DNA from: Companilactobacillus kedongensis
GTDB lineage: Bacteria; Bacillota; Bacilli; Lactobacillales; Lactobacillaceae
NCBI RefSeq assembly: GCF_003946625.1
Contig: NZ_RHOR01000007.1
Location: 49,032-113,031, forward strand
Direction of reading: 5' to 3'
Length of the DNA stretch: 64,000 nt
Shown here: positions 51,948-61,836 of the stretch, piece after piece
Position numbering within the stretch: position 1 is the first letter of the stretch
Layout of the letters: each line of letters starts with the position of its first letter
Translations under genes and position numbers: made by a program
The notes under the pieces: generated by a model
Databases searched by the model: none
Told to the model about the DNA's origin: nothing
The model's input: only the letters and a program-made list of their open reading frames with translations

Positions 51948-53375
51948 TTATAGATTTTGACCTTTTTCCCAAGTTGTCTTTGACAATAGTAAGCCATGCT
52001 TTACTAATTCATCAAATAATTTATAAGTTCTCTTAGAAATTTCATTAGCTGTTTCAATATTGTTCTTTGTTAAGAAGTCAGTAACATCTTTCTTACCTTC
52101 AACAGCAGCATCTGTAGCAGCAACTCTTGAACGGGCATATGATTGACAGCCATTTCTAAAGGCATTGATAGCTTCAACATATTCATGGAAGTGAGGCTCG
52201 ATAAGTACAGACAAGGTCTTGTTCAACCAATAAACGTTGTGAACGTCAACTTCTTGTGTTGTATTCTTATAGTCTTCTGGAGTGTCGTTGGCATTTGCAT
52301 AGAATGGAACATATGGTGCATATGCGAAGAATCCCATTGCGATCCATTGAACAGCAGCATGAGCTGCGTCAACGCCATTTCTAATTTGTAGAATTGATGA
52401 GATTTGGTTACGGTCCATAGCGATTGAACGATACTTTCTTTGTTCATCGGCTGTACCTGAAGCATATGTGCCGAATGGATCGTATGGTGTGCCGTTGTAA
52501 TGTGATGATAGGAATTTTTGTACGTCTTCAATAGCAAGTTTCTTAGCAGGTTTGCGTGCTAATGGCATATCTTGGTCAGTTGGTTTTTGATCAGTTATTT
52601 CTGGATTGAATAATTTTTGACCATACCAAGTACGTGGAGTGTTGTAGTAAGCATCATCTTCACCTTGAGTTCCAAAGATCTCACGGAAGTTAAACTTGCC
52701 TGGTGTAGGATTCAATTGATATTTTTCAACAAATTCTACTAAGTCAGTAGCAACTAAGAAGTTGTCTGTATCACTTGGATCAATTTCTTGGATCAACGTT
52801 TGATTAGGAACAATTGCATATGTGTCTTCTGGCAAGCGCATTGCTGCCCAGTGGTGACCACCAACTATTTCTAATAACCAAACATCATCGTTATCGTTAA
52901 AGGCGATACTGTTACTTTCACCAGTACCATATTTTTCAATCAAAGAGCCAAGTCTTTCGACACCCTCTTTAGCACTCTTAATGTATGGCAATACTAATGA
53001 AACCATGGCTTCTTCATCAATACCATCGTGAACTAGTGGATCATATCCAAGTACACGAGCATTTGTAGCTGTAGTTTCAGTAGCACTCATACCAACGTTA
53101 AATTCATTAATACCTGATTCTTCCCATTGACCATCGCTTTGGTCAGCTTGTGGTGTACAAGTATAATGATATGCATGATCTGGTAGAGGTACGCTCACAC
53201 CAGTTACAACTGATTTGAACGAAGCATTCTTTTGATCTTTAGCTTCATGGACGATATATCTAAGTGGATTGATTGGGCCATAACCATCTTGGTTACGAGC
53301 TACAATTGTGGAACCATCCATTGTTGCGCCTTTTCCTACTAATATTTCTGTACAATCGGAACTTTTCTTCATCAT
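51948..53375 (-). CDS. pepD: C69-family dipeptidase
   Basis: 475 residues (MM start; either may be used). N-terminal nucleophile family: the catalytic Cys is Cys8 in SSDCTEILVGKGATMDGS, probably exposed by removal of the leader residues. ESGINEFNVGMSATET and DVWLLEIVGGHHWAAMRLPED are conserved C69 blocks. Hydrolyses dipeptides in the cytoplasm. A second paralogue is at 60256. Confidence 0.92.
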   Translation of the reverse strand: MMKKSSDCTEILVGKGATMDGSTIVARNQDGYGPINPLRYIVHEAKDQKNASFKSVVTGVSVPLPDHAYHYTCTPQADQSDGQWEESGINEFNVGMSATETTATNARVLGYDPLVHDGIDEEAMVSLVLPYIKSAKEGVERLGSLIEKYGTGESNSIAFNDNDDVWLLEIVGGHHWAAMRLPEDTYAIVPNQTLIQEIDPSDTDNFLVATDLVEFVEKYQLNPTPGKFNFREIFGTQGEDDAYYNTPRTWYGQKLFNPEITDQKPTDQDMPLARKPAKKLAIEDVQKFLSSHYNGTPYDPFGTYASGTADEQRKYRSIAMDRNQISSILQIRNGVDAAHAAVQWIAMGFFAYAPYVPFYANANDTPEDYKNTTQEVDVHNVYWLNKTLSVLIEPHFHEYVEAINAFRNGCQSYARSRVAATDAAVEGKKDVTDFLTKNNIETANEISKRTYKLFDELVKHGLLLSKTTWEKGQNL

Positions 53376-53497
53376 CTTGTTCCGCCTCCCTTACATCACC
53401 AGTATAGGATTATAATTTTTTAAGTAAAGGGGGTTGTGAAAAAAATAACTAAAAATATAGGCTAAAAAAGGCTTGAAATCTGATATCTACAATTGTA

Positions 53498-55414
53498 CTA
53501 CGCATTGATTGTTTGCTTTTTCTCAATACTCTCTAGTCGTGCCGTAAGATTGGCGATCTGCTTTTTAAGGCTGATACCAATATCAGTGTCGCCAACTGTT
53601 GTCCGCTTAACCGATTGTTCGATGACCCGTTTGGTAGAAACAACATCAGTCATATCGGCAATGGCTCTTTTTCTAGTTGTGAAAGGCTCATGTGTTACCA
53701 ATTGGAATCCATAAGAATTGGACAGCAACGTATAACCACCAATACCGGTCGTCTTATGATAAGGTTTCGACATCCCACCATCGATCACAAAAATCTTACG
53801 ATTGGCCATAATTGGCGAGTGACCTAGCTTGACCGGTGTGTGACCATTAACGATGTGACCATTTTCAGGATCTAGTCCAAATTCACTAAGCAATTCATCC
53901 GCAAACCATTCTTCTTTTCTCAATGAATAGTAGGGGTTTTTCACTTCATGGTGGGTTTGAACATCTTCAATAAAGTATCTTTCAAACGTCGTCATCGCAC
54001 GTTTACCGAATAATGGGGACATTTTACCAGTCCAAAGATACCAAATAATATCAGAATTCAAACAATCAACTAATTTAGGTTTCTGGAATCCTTCTTTAAG
54101 TACTTTTTCAAAGAAATCGAATAGATCTTTCCCAGCATAAGTTTGACCATTAACTGTCCAACCTAGCATCTTACCTTCTTCATCAACTGGTACACAGCCG
54201 TGTAGCAATAAGTTTCCATTATATTTAAGATACATCGAACCATTATTCATCATGTAAGCCATGTGATAACGAAGTTTTGGTGCATCAATAAATTGTTGTG
54301 ACAAGTCAATTAGGATCTTCTCTTCCTCATCCGTTAGCTTATACGGATCATCTGGGTCAACCAATTGGAAACAGCCGTCAACAACTGGATAAGTTTTCCC
54401 ATCTATCTCAATTGTCTTTCGATCAAGACTCAGCTTATCTAACAACATTCTCTCTGACATTTGAAAATCAGGATTACGTTTGATAGTTTGACCTTCAAGT
54501 TTGAATTGCATAATAGCAATAGCTTGTTGGACACAGTTGTCATAGCAAGCATCATCATTGGGGATCTTAGCTCCAGTATCAGATTTTGGTTGGAATGAAT
54601 TTAGCGGTTTGTAATATTTTTCAGCGAAATCTCGTAAATCACTTAGACCAATACCGTAATTAGTCAACAGGCGCAGATTATTATAACGGGCACTGATCCT
54701 GATCAAATTGGCCATGCAAAGTTTTGATCCAGCAGCACTACCGATCCATAGAATATCGTGATTACCCCACTGAAAGTCCAAGCTTCCCCAACGCTTCATC
54801 AAGTGATCAATGATATAGTCAGGATGTGGTCCACGATCATAAACATCACCAATAATGTGCAGATGATCAACCACTAGTCTTTGAATAGTATGGCAAGTTG
54901 AAATAATAAAAGAATCAGCCATATCAAGACGGATAATGCTTTCCATTACTTCATAATAATATTTATATTTAGCATTATCATTTGAATCCGCATAAAGTAA
55001 TTCCTCAGTTATGTAGACAAAATCGTCTTTAATAGCTTTTCTAACTTTTGAACGAGTGTATTTACTAGAAGTATAGCGAAGCATTTCGATCAATTCATTA
55101 AAGGTATCAATATACCACTGTGACAAACTGCCCTCATCCGGCATCTGTTCCTTAGTCTGTCTCAAGATCTCTGTTGGATAATAGATCAAGAAGGCTAATC
55201 TCTTCTGGCTTTCAGCTGTCAGCCGACCAGTAAACAATTCGGAAATTTTCTGACGTGTATTTCCGGAACCATTCCGCAAAATATGGGCAAATTCATCATA
55301 CTCACCATGAATATCACTTACAAAAGCCTCAGTTCCCTTTGGTAAGTTCAGAATAGCCGAAAGATTAATGATTTCTGATTTAATTTCATTACTGGTTGTG
55401 AATATTTTTTCCAT
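53498..55414 (-). CDS. fbp: Fructose-1,6-bisphosphatase, class III
   Basis: Start MEKIFTTSNEI is chosen because it fits the family N-terminus and follows AGGA; 638 residues, the usual length. Metallophosphatase motifs VSDIHGEYDEF, GDVYDRGPHPDY and WGNHDILW, then NGHTPVKLGHSP and VIDGGM. Removes the C1 phosphate of fructose-1,6-bisphosphate for gluconeogenesis. Monocistronic. Confidence 0.93.
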   Translation of the reverse strand: MEKIFTTSNEIKSEIINLSAILNLPKGTEAFVSDIHGEYDEFAHILRNGSGNTRQKISELFTGRLTAESQKRLAFLIYYPTEILRQTKEQMPDEGSLSQWYIDTFNELIEMLRYTSSKYTRSKVRKAIKDDFVYITEELLYADSNDNAKYKYYYEVMESIIRLDMADSFIISTCHTIQRLVVDHLHIIGDVYDRGPHPDYIIDHLMKRWGSLDFQWGNHDILWIGSAAGSKLCMANLIRISARYNNLRLLTNYGIGLSDLRDFAEKYYKPLNSFQPKSDTGAKIPNDDACYDNCVQQAIAIMQFKLEGQTIKRNPDFQMSERMLLDKLSLDRKTIEIDGKTYPVVDGCFQLVDPDDPYKLTDEEEKILIDLSQQFIDAPKLRYHMAYMMNNGSMYLKYNGNLLLHGCVPVDEEGKMLGWTVNGQTYAGKDLFDFFEKVLKEGFQKPKLVDCLNSDIIWYLWTGKMSPLFGKRAMTTFERYFIEDVQTHHEVKNPYYSLRKEEWFADELLSEFGLDPENGHIVNGHTPVKLGHSPIMANRKIFVIDGGMSKPYHKTTGIGGYTLLSNSYGFQLVTHEPFTTRKRAIADMTDVVSTKRVIEQSVKRTTVGDTDIGISLKKQIANLTARLESIEKKQTINA

Positions 55415-55554
55415 AATTCCTAGTAGACCTCTTTCTAATGTAAGGGTTTCATACATTGATAATATGCAACAACTTGAACTATACCAAATATCAACTTGTT
55501 TTCCAAGTTTCACAAAATAAAATGCGTTAAAATATTAATTATGGAGGTATATTT

Positions 55555-56439
55555 ATGAGCTTAAATATTGAATCATGCGTAACATTAAATAACGGTGTGA
55601 AAATGCCCCAATTAGGTATGGGTGTGTGGCAAGTTAACAACACTCAAGCATCACAATCTGTTCAATGGGCTTTAAAACACGGATACAAAGCCATTGATAC
55701 AGCAAAACAATATGGTAATGAAAAAGGTGTCGGTATTGGGCTACAAAAAGGACTAGCTGACAATAACTTAAAACGTAAAGATATTTTCTTAACTACTAAA
55801 ATTTATAATGGCGACCAAGGTTATGAATCAACTTTGAAACAATTTGAAGGACAGTTGAAGAACTTACAGACAGATTACGTCGACCTTCTACTAATCCACT
55901 GGCCAGTTGATGGTACTTATTTATCTGCTTGGAAAGCTCTAGAAGAAATCTATCGTCAAGGTAAAGCTCGCGCAATCGGAGTTTCAAACTTTAATATCAC
56001 CAAATTACAAGATATTCTAAAAACAGCTTCCGTTAAGCCAGCCGTTAACCAAATGGAATTCCATCCCCTTTGCCAAGAGGAAGATATTAAGAATTTCTGT
56101 GACGAACAAAATATCTACTTAGAAGCTTGGTCACCACTAGGCAGCGGTACTGTTCTTAAAGATACCAGGCTTCAAAAGATTGCTGATAAATACAACAAGT
56201 CAGTTGCTCAAGTTATCCTTCGTTGGGACTTGCAACGTGATATTATCACAATTCCAAAGTCATCTCATGAGGCAAGAATCGAGCAAAACGCTGATATCTT
56301 CGATTTCGAGTTAAGTGAAGATGATGTAAATGAGATCAATGGTTTTGATCTTGATAAGAGAAGTCTTTGGTATGGTAGCTTTACATGGCATGGTAATCCC
56401 GATGGCTATCAAGATTCTGTTGAAGAGTGGGACGACTAA
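55555..56439 (+). CDS. Aldo/keto reductase
   Basis: 294 residues. AKR tetrad present: Asp and Tyr in AIDTAKQYGNEKGVG, Lys in TTKIYNG and His in LLIHWPVDG. IPKSSHEARI binds NADPH. Close to the AKR5-type diketogulonate or glyoxal reductases of Firmicutes. GGAGG ribosome site. Exact substrate unknown. Confidence 0.93.
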   Translation: MSLNIESCVTLNNGVKMPQLGMGVWQVNNTQASQSVQWALKHGYKAIDTAKQYGNEKGVGIGLQKGLADNNLKRKDIFLTTKIYNGDQGYESTLKQFEGQLKNLQTDYVDLLLIHWPVDGTYLSAWKALEEIYRQGKARAIGVSNFNITKLQDILKTASVKPAVNQMEFHPLCQEEDIKNFCDEQNIYLEAWSPLGSGTVLKDTRLQKIADKYNKSVAQVILRWDLQRDIITIPKSSHEARIEQNADIFDFELSEDDVNEINGFDLDKRSLWYGSFTWHGNPDGYQDSVEEWDD

Positions 56440-56452
56440 TTTTTCCGCTATT

Positions 56453-56619
56453 GCCGCCTACGGGTACAAGTAATTTGTCTGCTGTGGACCGGTCCAAGCC
56501 TTGGTCTTGGACCTCGATTTTGAGCTTTGCTTTCGCAAATCTCGAAATCGTCTGTGGTGTAAGAAGGGAACCTTCTAACACCACCATCACTGCTGACAAA
56601 TTTCTTGCGCCCTTCGGCT
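56453..56619 (+). repeat. Dispersed palindromic element copy 12 (orientation A)
   Basis: Outer stem GGGTACAAGTAATTTGTCTGC pairs with GCTGACAAATTTCTTGCGCCC. Core TTGAGCTTTGCTTTCGCAAA and TCTCGAAATCG, with the GGTGTAAGAAGG/CCTTCTAACACC side hairpin. Starts 14 bp after the reductase gene. Confidence 0.87.
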
Positions 56620-56659
56620 AAGATTTACTACATTCCTCATTTCAAACAATAATTAGTTA

Positions 56660-56686
56660 GGCATCCAATTTCTGGATGCCCTTTTT
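56660..56686 (+). terminator. Terminator after the reductase and element 12
   Basis: GGCATCC...GGATGCC hairpin followed by CTTTTT. Confidence 0.8.
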
Positions 56687-56777
56687 AGTGGAAAACAATC
56701 AAACAAACAAAACAGAATAAAAAATAATATCCATATTCAAATTAACATCTCCGGCCTCCGGCGGCATTAAAGACCCA

Positions 56778-56813
56778 CACAAAAAGCCTGGAAGAGATTA
56801 TCTTTCAAGCTTT
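56778..56813 (-). terminator. Terminator of the ApbE-like gene
   Basis: Minus-strand AAAGCTTGAAAG...CTTCCAGGCTTT with a T5 tract, directly after the stop. Confidence 0.65.
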
Positions 56814-56814
56814 T

Positions 56815-57603
56815 TTAATATTTTTTCATAAAAATGTCACCTAACGAACCTTCTCTAAAATTAATATTGCCAAGTTTTTCATCAACCATCATTCCAGTTA
56901 AATGTGACTCTGCAATCAGTTTTGGAAATTCTCGTGTACCGACTGCCAAACCAGCGATTGCCCACACTCTAGCATCCGTCACGTTACTATTAATAACTGT
57001 AACTTGTTGAATATGACTTTTATTACTGATCAAAGCATGTTTAACATCTGTTTTTTCCAATGTCGTGATTGCTGCATTTTGTAAATAATATGTAGCCGCT
57101 ATTTGATCAGATACAGGTTTCATAATTGAAATCGTCCAATGATAATCGCTATCAGAAGTATTGATCAATGTATCGCTGCCATCACTGAATTTTACGGCAA
57201 CAATTTCATTCTCCTTCAGTAATGGTTTGAGATATTTATTAAATCCTTCATCAATTATCCAACCTTTAATAAATTCTGTTGGATCATATTTACTCCCAAA
57301 GTTTGTACTGAAGTAGTGATGAGTCATTTGTTCCGCGATTACTGTTTGTGTGTAAATATCGCTGAATGTATCTGATTCGATCAGAGGTTTTTGGCTTCCC
57401 GATTGAAACGCTACAACTAGTGAGTCTTTTTTTAATGGTGAAAATTTCTCATCCATTTCTTTTAGGTATTTTTTTATATTTTCAGTTGCTACATTAAATA
57501 ATTCTTTTACAGTTTCATTATTATCACGAGTAATTAATTTAATTGAATATTGATTATCTAATTCACCAATTTTACAGCTCAATGAATTATATTTTTCGGT
57601 CAT
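56815..57603 (-). CDS. ApbE-like (FAD:protein FMN transferase-like) protein, copy 1
   Basis: 262 residues, shorter than the usual ~330, and no signal peptide. The ApbE order is recognisable: FIKGWIIDEGFNKYL corresponds to the GIAKGYAVD block, YHWTISIMKP to WxIGIxxP, and VTVINSNVTDARVWAIAGLAVG to the AxxADAxAT block. The metal/FAD residues of true ApbE (HxxDPxTG and the final DA) are poorly kept, so activity is doubtful. Homologous to the next gene upstream. Confidence 0.6.
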   Translation of the reverse strand: MTEKYNSLSCKIGELDNQYSIKLITRDNNETVKELFNVATENIKKYLKEMDEKFSPLKKDSLVVAFQSGSQKPLIESDTFSDIYTQTVIAEQMTHHYFSTNFGSKYDPTEFIKGWIIDEGFNKYLKPLLKENEIVAVKFSDGSDTLINTSDSDYHWTISIMKPVSDQIAATYYLQNAAITTLEKTDVKHALISNKSHIQQVTVINSNVTDARVWAIAGLAVGTREFPKLIAESHLTGMMVDEKLGNINFREGSLGDIFMKKY

Positions 57604-57707
57604 AGGCAGTCTGCCTTTCTATTTAGAATTCTTGTTTGATTATACTTAAAAGTATATAGACCATTTATGAAGTTCCTATGACTAAAAATTGTTATAAGTT
57701 GGAATTT

Positions 57708-58478
57708 TTAAGCTTGTTTTAAGATTCCATTTTTAAAAGGTATTTCTCCTTCTTCTTGATCAAATAAAATACCAGTCAATTTAGATTTCCAGATCATCTG
57801 TGAGAATCTATCGATGCCAGCTGAAACGCCAGTTTTGGCCCAAACATCAGCATCTACTAATCCGGCACTAAAAATGGTAACTTGTTTAATTTTACTAATT
57901 TCATTTTTATCATCGATCATTTCTGAAGTTGCTACGGAACCATTTTTCAAATAATATCCTGCCGCAATGCTTTGAAAATCACTCGGGTCTTTAATGCCAA
58001 TTTCCCAAAAAAAGTCGGCATCTTTTCTTGTAGCAACTTTCATATCTCCACCACTGTTAAGTGAAATGCCACTGATCTCAGAGTTATTCAACAAAGGACG
58101 CAGATCTTTTTCAAATATCTTTTCGATTACCCAACCTTTAAGCAATCCTGAAGAGTCATTCTTAATTTCCAAACTGCTTTCAGCTTGTACTCCTCTCACT
58201 TCATCAGCCAATTTAGCCTGAGCAAAAACTGCCTGAAAACTATCATAATCACGCAACGGATCAATACTGCCTCGTTGCAATTTACTTATTAAGGAATCAG
58301 TTCTAAATGGATAAACACCATCAACTACTTTCGCTAAATCTTGTTCGATGGCAAAACATGTGTGATTAAAAATATCCTGAGTGATCCTGTCATAATTTTT
58401 AGTAGCCAATTTTATCGTAAAAGGAACATCCAATATTTCTATAATTCGGCTTGGAAAATAATATTTAGTTTCTGACAT
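57708..58478 (-). CDS. ApbE-like protein, copy 2
   Basis: Start MSETKYYFPS, behind AAGGCGAG, gives 256 residues. Same blocks as its neighbour: LLKGWVIEKIFEKDL, DFFWEIGIKDP, GSVATSEM and VTIFSAGLVDADVWAKTGVSAG. The tandem pair arose by duplication (104-bp gap). Lacks a lipobox or signal peptide, so cytosolic. Could flavinylate a partner or be a degenerate flavin-binding protein. Confidence 0.6.
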   Translation of the reverse strand: MSETKYYFPSRIIEILDVPFTIKLATKNYDRITQDIFNHTCFAIEQDLAKVVDGVYPFRTDSLISKLQRGSIDPLRDYDSFQAVFAQAKLADEVRGVQAESSLEIKNDSSGLLKGWVIEKIFEKDLRPLLNNSEISGISLNSGGDMKVATRKDADFFWEIGIKDPSDFQSIAAGYYLKNGSVATSEMIDDKNEISKIKQVTIFSAGLVDADVWAKTGVSAGIDRFSQMIWKSKLTGILFDQEEGEIPFKNGILKQA

Positions 58479-58553
58479 AATAATCAACTCGCCTTCAATT
58501 TTTAGTTTTGGCGATTATATAAATTAAATGTGACTTTTTTGTGACTAGAGCTT

Positions 58554-58588
58554 AAAAAAAACAGCTCCCACTTTCGCAGGCGCTGTTC
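58554..58588 (-). terminator. Terminator of the xanthine/uracil permease
   Basis: Minus-strand AACAGCGCC...GGGAGCTGTT hairpin followed by T8, beyond element copy 13. Confidence 0.75.
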
Positions 58589-58623
58589 TGAACACATCTA
58601 TATAAATTTAAAAAATCAAACTA

Positions 58624-58792
58624 GTCGTAAGGTCTGAGAATATTTACCAGCTGTGAGAGTGGCGTTGCGGCTTTAGCCGTTACACCACCGGACGAGCTTA
58701 AAGACTTGCTTAGCAAGGCTTCAAGCCGAGGTACCAGACCAAGGCTCAGCCCGTCCCGCACAGCAGGTAAAAATTTTCAGACCCGGAGACGG
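58624..58792 (-). repeat. Dispersed palindromic element copy 13 (orientation B)
   Basis: Outer stem GTCTGAGAATATTTACCAGC pairs with GCAGGTAAAAATTTTCAGAC. Core diverged (AAGACTTGCTTAGCAAGGCTT), with GCGGCTTTAGCCG side hairpin and ACCAGACCAAGGCTCAGC. Ends 13 bp beyond the permease stop. Confidence 0.82.
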
Positions 58793-58804
58793 CCACAAAA
58801 CGTA

Positions 58805-60106
58805 TTAACTATGAAACTTTTTTTCACCTTGAGGATTCAATAAAATATTAAGTAAAATTGCGGCAAAACTTCCGACAACTAAACCATTATTTAAAATAGT
58901 TTGTAAACTTGATGGCAAGATATGTAACAAAGTTGGTTGAACAGTAACACCTAATCCCAAACCAATAGCCACAGCCATGATCAACAAATTATTGTTATCC
59001 ATTCTAACCTTGGTTAACATCTTGATACCTTCAGCACCAACGGTACCGAACATGATCAACATTGCTCCACCTAAAACTGATGTTGGGATCAAGGTAGCAA
59101 TTGCTCCAACCTTAGGTATCAATCCTAGTAATATTAGTAGAAAAGCCGAGAAATAAACTGGCTTATTCTTCTTAATGCCTGACAATTGAACGATAGCAAC
59201 GTTTTGAGAGAAAGTAGAATATGGGAAGGTATTAAAAATTCCACCCAAAATTGCAGCGATACCTTCAGAAGCATATCCGTGTTGCAGATCTTTCTCATTC
59301 AATTCACGTTTAGTGATTTCAGCTAATGCGTAATAAACACCAGTTGATTCGATCATACATGTTAAAGCAGCCAAAATCATGATAAGAATAGAAGACCATT
59401 CAAATTTTGGAGCTGAGAAATAAAATGGAATTGGGATTTGGAACCAATGTGCATCATGAACACTTGAGAATCCCATTGTACCCATAAATCCCGCCATGAC
59501 TGAACCAACGACGATCCCAATCAAAACAGATATTTGTTTAATGAAACCTTTTCCTAAGATATTTATCAAAACAATTATCAAGGCCGTCGTAAATCCTAAG
59601 ATTAGATCAGTCGCACCACCAAAGCCCTTAGCCGTAGCATCGCCACCACCAATATTTTGGAAAGCAACTGGTATCAAGGTAAATCCGATCAACGTTATCA
59701 AAGAACCAGTTACAACTGGAGGAAAGAAACGCTTTAATTTTGCGAAGAATTTCGATATAACAAGGATAAAAATTCCGGCAGCAATAATACCACCATACAT
59801 ATAGGCAATTCCGTAATGATGTCCAATATTTTGTAACGGCGTTACATACTCAACCGCAGACCCAAGAACAACTGGTAATCCAATACCCGTCATAGGTGTA
59901 CGTTTAATTTGAAGTAAAGTAGCAACCCCACACATAAAAATATCGACAGAAATTAAATAAGTCATCTCTGTCGCGGAGAAATTTAGAGCCGCACCAATTA
60001 AAATCGGTATTAAAATATCCCCAGAATACATTGCTAAAAGATGTTGAAACCCTAATAGAAGATTCTTCAAAAATGAATCTTCCGAATCATGCACTTTTAA
60101 GTCCAT
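58805..60106 (-). CDS. NCS2 xanthine/uracil-type purine permease
   Basis: 433 residues, about 14 hydrophobic segments. GLPVVLGSAVEYVTPL near residue 76 and the substrate motif FNTFPYSTFSQNVAIVQLSGI near 293 resemble the PbuX/UacT (xanthine, uric acid) branch rather than UraA. Short leader; no purine riboswitch seen. GGAGGA ribosome site. Specificity (xanthine versus urate) is uncertain. Confidence 0.87.
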   Translation of the reverse strand: MDLKVHDSEDSFLKNLLLGFQHLLAMYSGDILIPILIGAALNFSATEMTYLISVDIFMCGVATLLQIKRTPMTGIGLPVVLGSAVEYVTPLQNIGHHYGIAYMYGGIIAAGIFILVISKFFAKLKRFFPPVVTGSLITLIGFTLIPVAFQNIGGGDATAKGFGGATDLILGFTTALIIVLINILGKGFIKQISVLIGIVVGSVMAGFMGTMGFSSVHDAHWFQIPIPFYFSAPKFEWSSILIMILAALTCMIESTGVYYALAEITKRELNEKDLQHGYASEGIAAILGGIFNTFPYSTFSQNVAIVQLSGIKKNKPVYFSAFLLILLGLIPKVGAIATLIPTSVLGGAMLIMFGTVGAEGIKMLTKVRMDNNNLLIMAVAIGLGLGVTVQPTLLHILPSSLQTILNNGLVVGSFAAILLNILLNPQGEKKFHS

Positions 60107-60255
60107 ATCTATCCTCCTAATAATTACACAAATTATAGCATTTTTTCAGAAAATATATAACATGGCCTTGATAAATAAGAGTTTTTTTCTTCATTGGTTT
60201 GGACCTTTTGTGATAGAATGTTCTATCGTATGCAAAAGAGGAGGACTTATATAAT

Positions 60256-61692
60256 ATGAAGAAGAATCATTTGGATGACGCATGTACAACTATTTTAGTT
60301 GGTAAAAATGCTAGTTTGGATGGATCAACAATGATCGCCAGAAACGATGATACTTTTCTTCCAGTTTCACCACACAACTTCGTTTTAAACCCAGCTGTTA
60401 AGGGAGAAAAAAATCGTACTGTTAAGTCATGGCTTAATAAATTTGAAGCACCTATCCCTGAAAATGGATATTCATGGCCTGCCGTTCCTAATGTTGATTA
60501 CAAATCCGAAGGTTATTATGACGAAAGTGGTATTAACGGCGTTAACGTTGCTATGTCTGCCACAGAGAGTACTTATGGTAATGAACGTGCCTTATCATGT
60601 GACCCACTAGTTAAAGATGGTATGGATGAAGATGTTATCGTCAGAATGGTTTTACCATTCGTAGATTCAGCCATTGATGCTGTTAAGCGTACCGGTGACT
60701 TGATCAAAGAATATGGTTCACCAGCCGGAAATTCAGTTTTATTCAGTGACAAAGATGATGTTTGGTATATGGAAATAGTTACTGGACATCACTGGGTCGC
60801 TCAAAGAATCCCTGATGACAGTTATGCTGTTGCCGCTAACCGTGTTTCAATTCAACAAGTAGACTTCAATGACCCTAAACAATTTATGTGGTCAGACGGA
60901 ATCCAAGAATTCGTTGAAAAAAATCATTTAAATACTGACAAAACTGGCTGGAACTTCCGTCACATTTTTGGTACTGATAATGTTAAAGACCGTCACTACA
61001 ACACACCACGTGTTTGGTTTGGTCAAAGATATTTCAACCCAGAAATTGAACAAGATCCAGAAGATGGTGAACTACCATTCATTATGAAGACAGATCACAA
61101 GATTTCTGTTGAAGATATCGAATACGTTTTAGGCTCACATTATAATGAAACAAAATTCGACCCATTCAGTCCTGATTCCGCAAACGATGATAAATATCGT
61201 TACCGTCCAATTGGTTTGAATCGTACTCAAAACTCACATGTTCTTCAAATCAGAAATGATGTGCCTGAAGAAGTAGCCGCTATTATGTGGTTATGTGTTG
61301 GTTTCCCTTCATTCTCACCATATATTCCCTTCTATACAAATATGAACGACACTGCTAAGAGTTACCAAGATACATCAATGACCTTTGAATTTAACAATTC
61401 ATACTGGATGTATAAAGGACTTTCAGCTTTAGTTGAATCTCATTACAAGCATTTTGTTGAAGATGACACTGACTACTTGACTGAATTAAACGAAAAATTC
61501 CGTGCAAGTATCATTGAAACTGACAAATTGTCAAAAGAACATTCTGGTGCAGAATTAACACAATTCTTAACTGACAGAAATCAAAAACTCGTTGCTGAAA
61601 CTGAAGACAAGACAAAGAAACTTTATGGTGAACTATTCACTAAAGCTATCAACATGTCTAAACTAACTTTCAATATGGATAAAAACTTATAA
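60256..61692 (+). CDS. pepD: C69-family dipeptidase, second copy
   Basis: 478 residues. Catalytic Cys10 in DDACTTILVGKNASLDGS, YDESGINGVNVAMSATEST and DDVWYMEIVTGHHWVAQRIPDD parallel the copy at 51948. Preceded by AGAGGAGG. Cytosolic dipeptidase; the two copies may differ in dipeptide preference. Confidence 0.92.
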   Translation: MKKNHLDDACTTILVGKNASLDGSTMIARNDDTFLPVSPHNFVLNPAVKGEKNRTVKSWLNKFEAPIPENGYSWPAVPNVDYKSEGYYDESGINGVNVAMSATESTYGNERALSCDPLVKDGMDEDVIVRMVLPFVDSAIDAVKRTGDLIKEYGSPAGNSVLFSDKDDVWYMEIVTGHHWVAQRIPDDSYAVAANRVSIQQVDFNDPKQFMWSDGIQEFVEKNHLNTDKTGWNFRHIFGTDNVKDRHYNTPRVWFGQRYFNPEIEQDPEDGELPFIMKTDHKISVEDIEYVLGSHYNETKFDPFSPDSANDDKYRYRPIGLNRTQNSHVLQIRNDVPEEVAAIMWLCVGFPSFSPYIPFYTNMNDTAKSYQDTSMTFEFNNSYWMYKGLSALVESHYKHFVEDDTDYLTELNEKFRASIIETDKLSKEHSGAELTQFLTDRNQKLVAETEDKTKKLYGELFTKAINMSKLTFNMDKNL

Positions 61693-61699
61693 AATAATC

Positions 61700-61733
61700 A
61701 CACGTTTCGGAAAAGTCCGAAGCGTGTTTTTTT
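61700..61733 (+). terminator. Terminator after the dipeptidase
   Basis: ACACGTTTCGG...CCGAAGCGTGT hairpin with T7. Confidence 0.85.
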
Positions 61734-61836
61734 ATTTTTTGAACAATTAAACCTATAATCAGTTTAATCAAAAAAATAATGAACCATTTCTGCGGTTGCA
61801 TGTATAATATTGGGTATGAGTTTTTAGGAGGAAATT

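Noticed and set aside
8021..58792. CRISPR array or IS elements for the dispersed repeats
   Set aside because: Copies are kilobases apart, are palindromic over 150-180 bp, have no spacers and carry no transposase.
60107..60255. Purine riboswitch before the xanthine-type permease
   Set aside because: The leader is short and lacks the TATA...purine-aptamer core; only a promoter-like stretch is visible.
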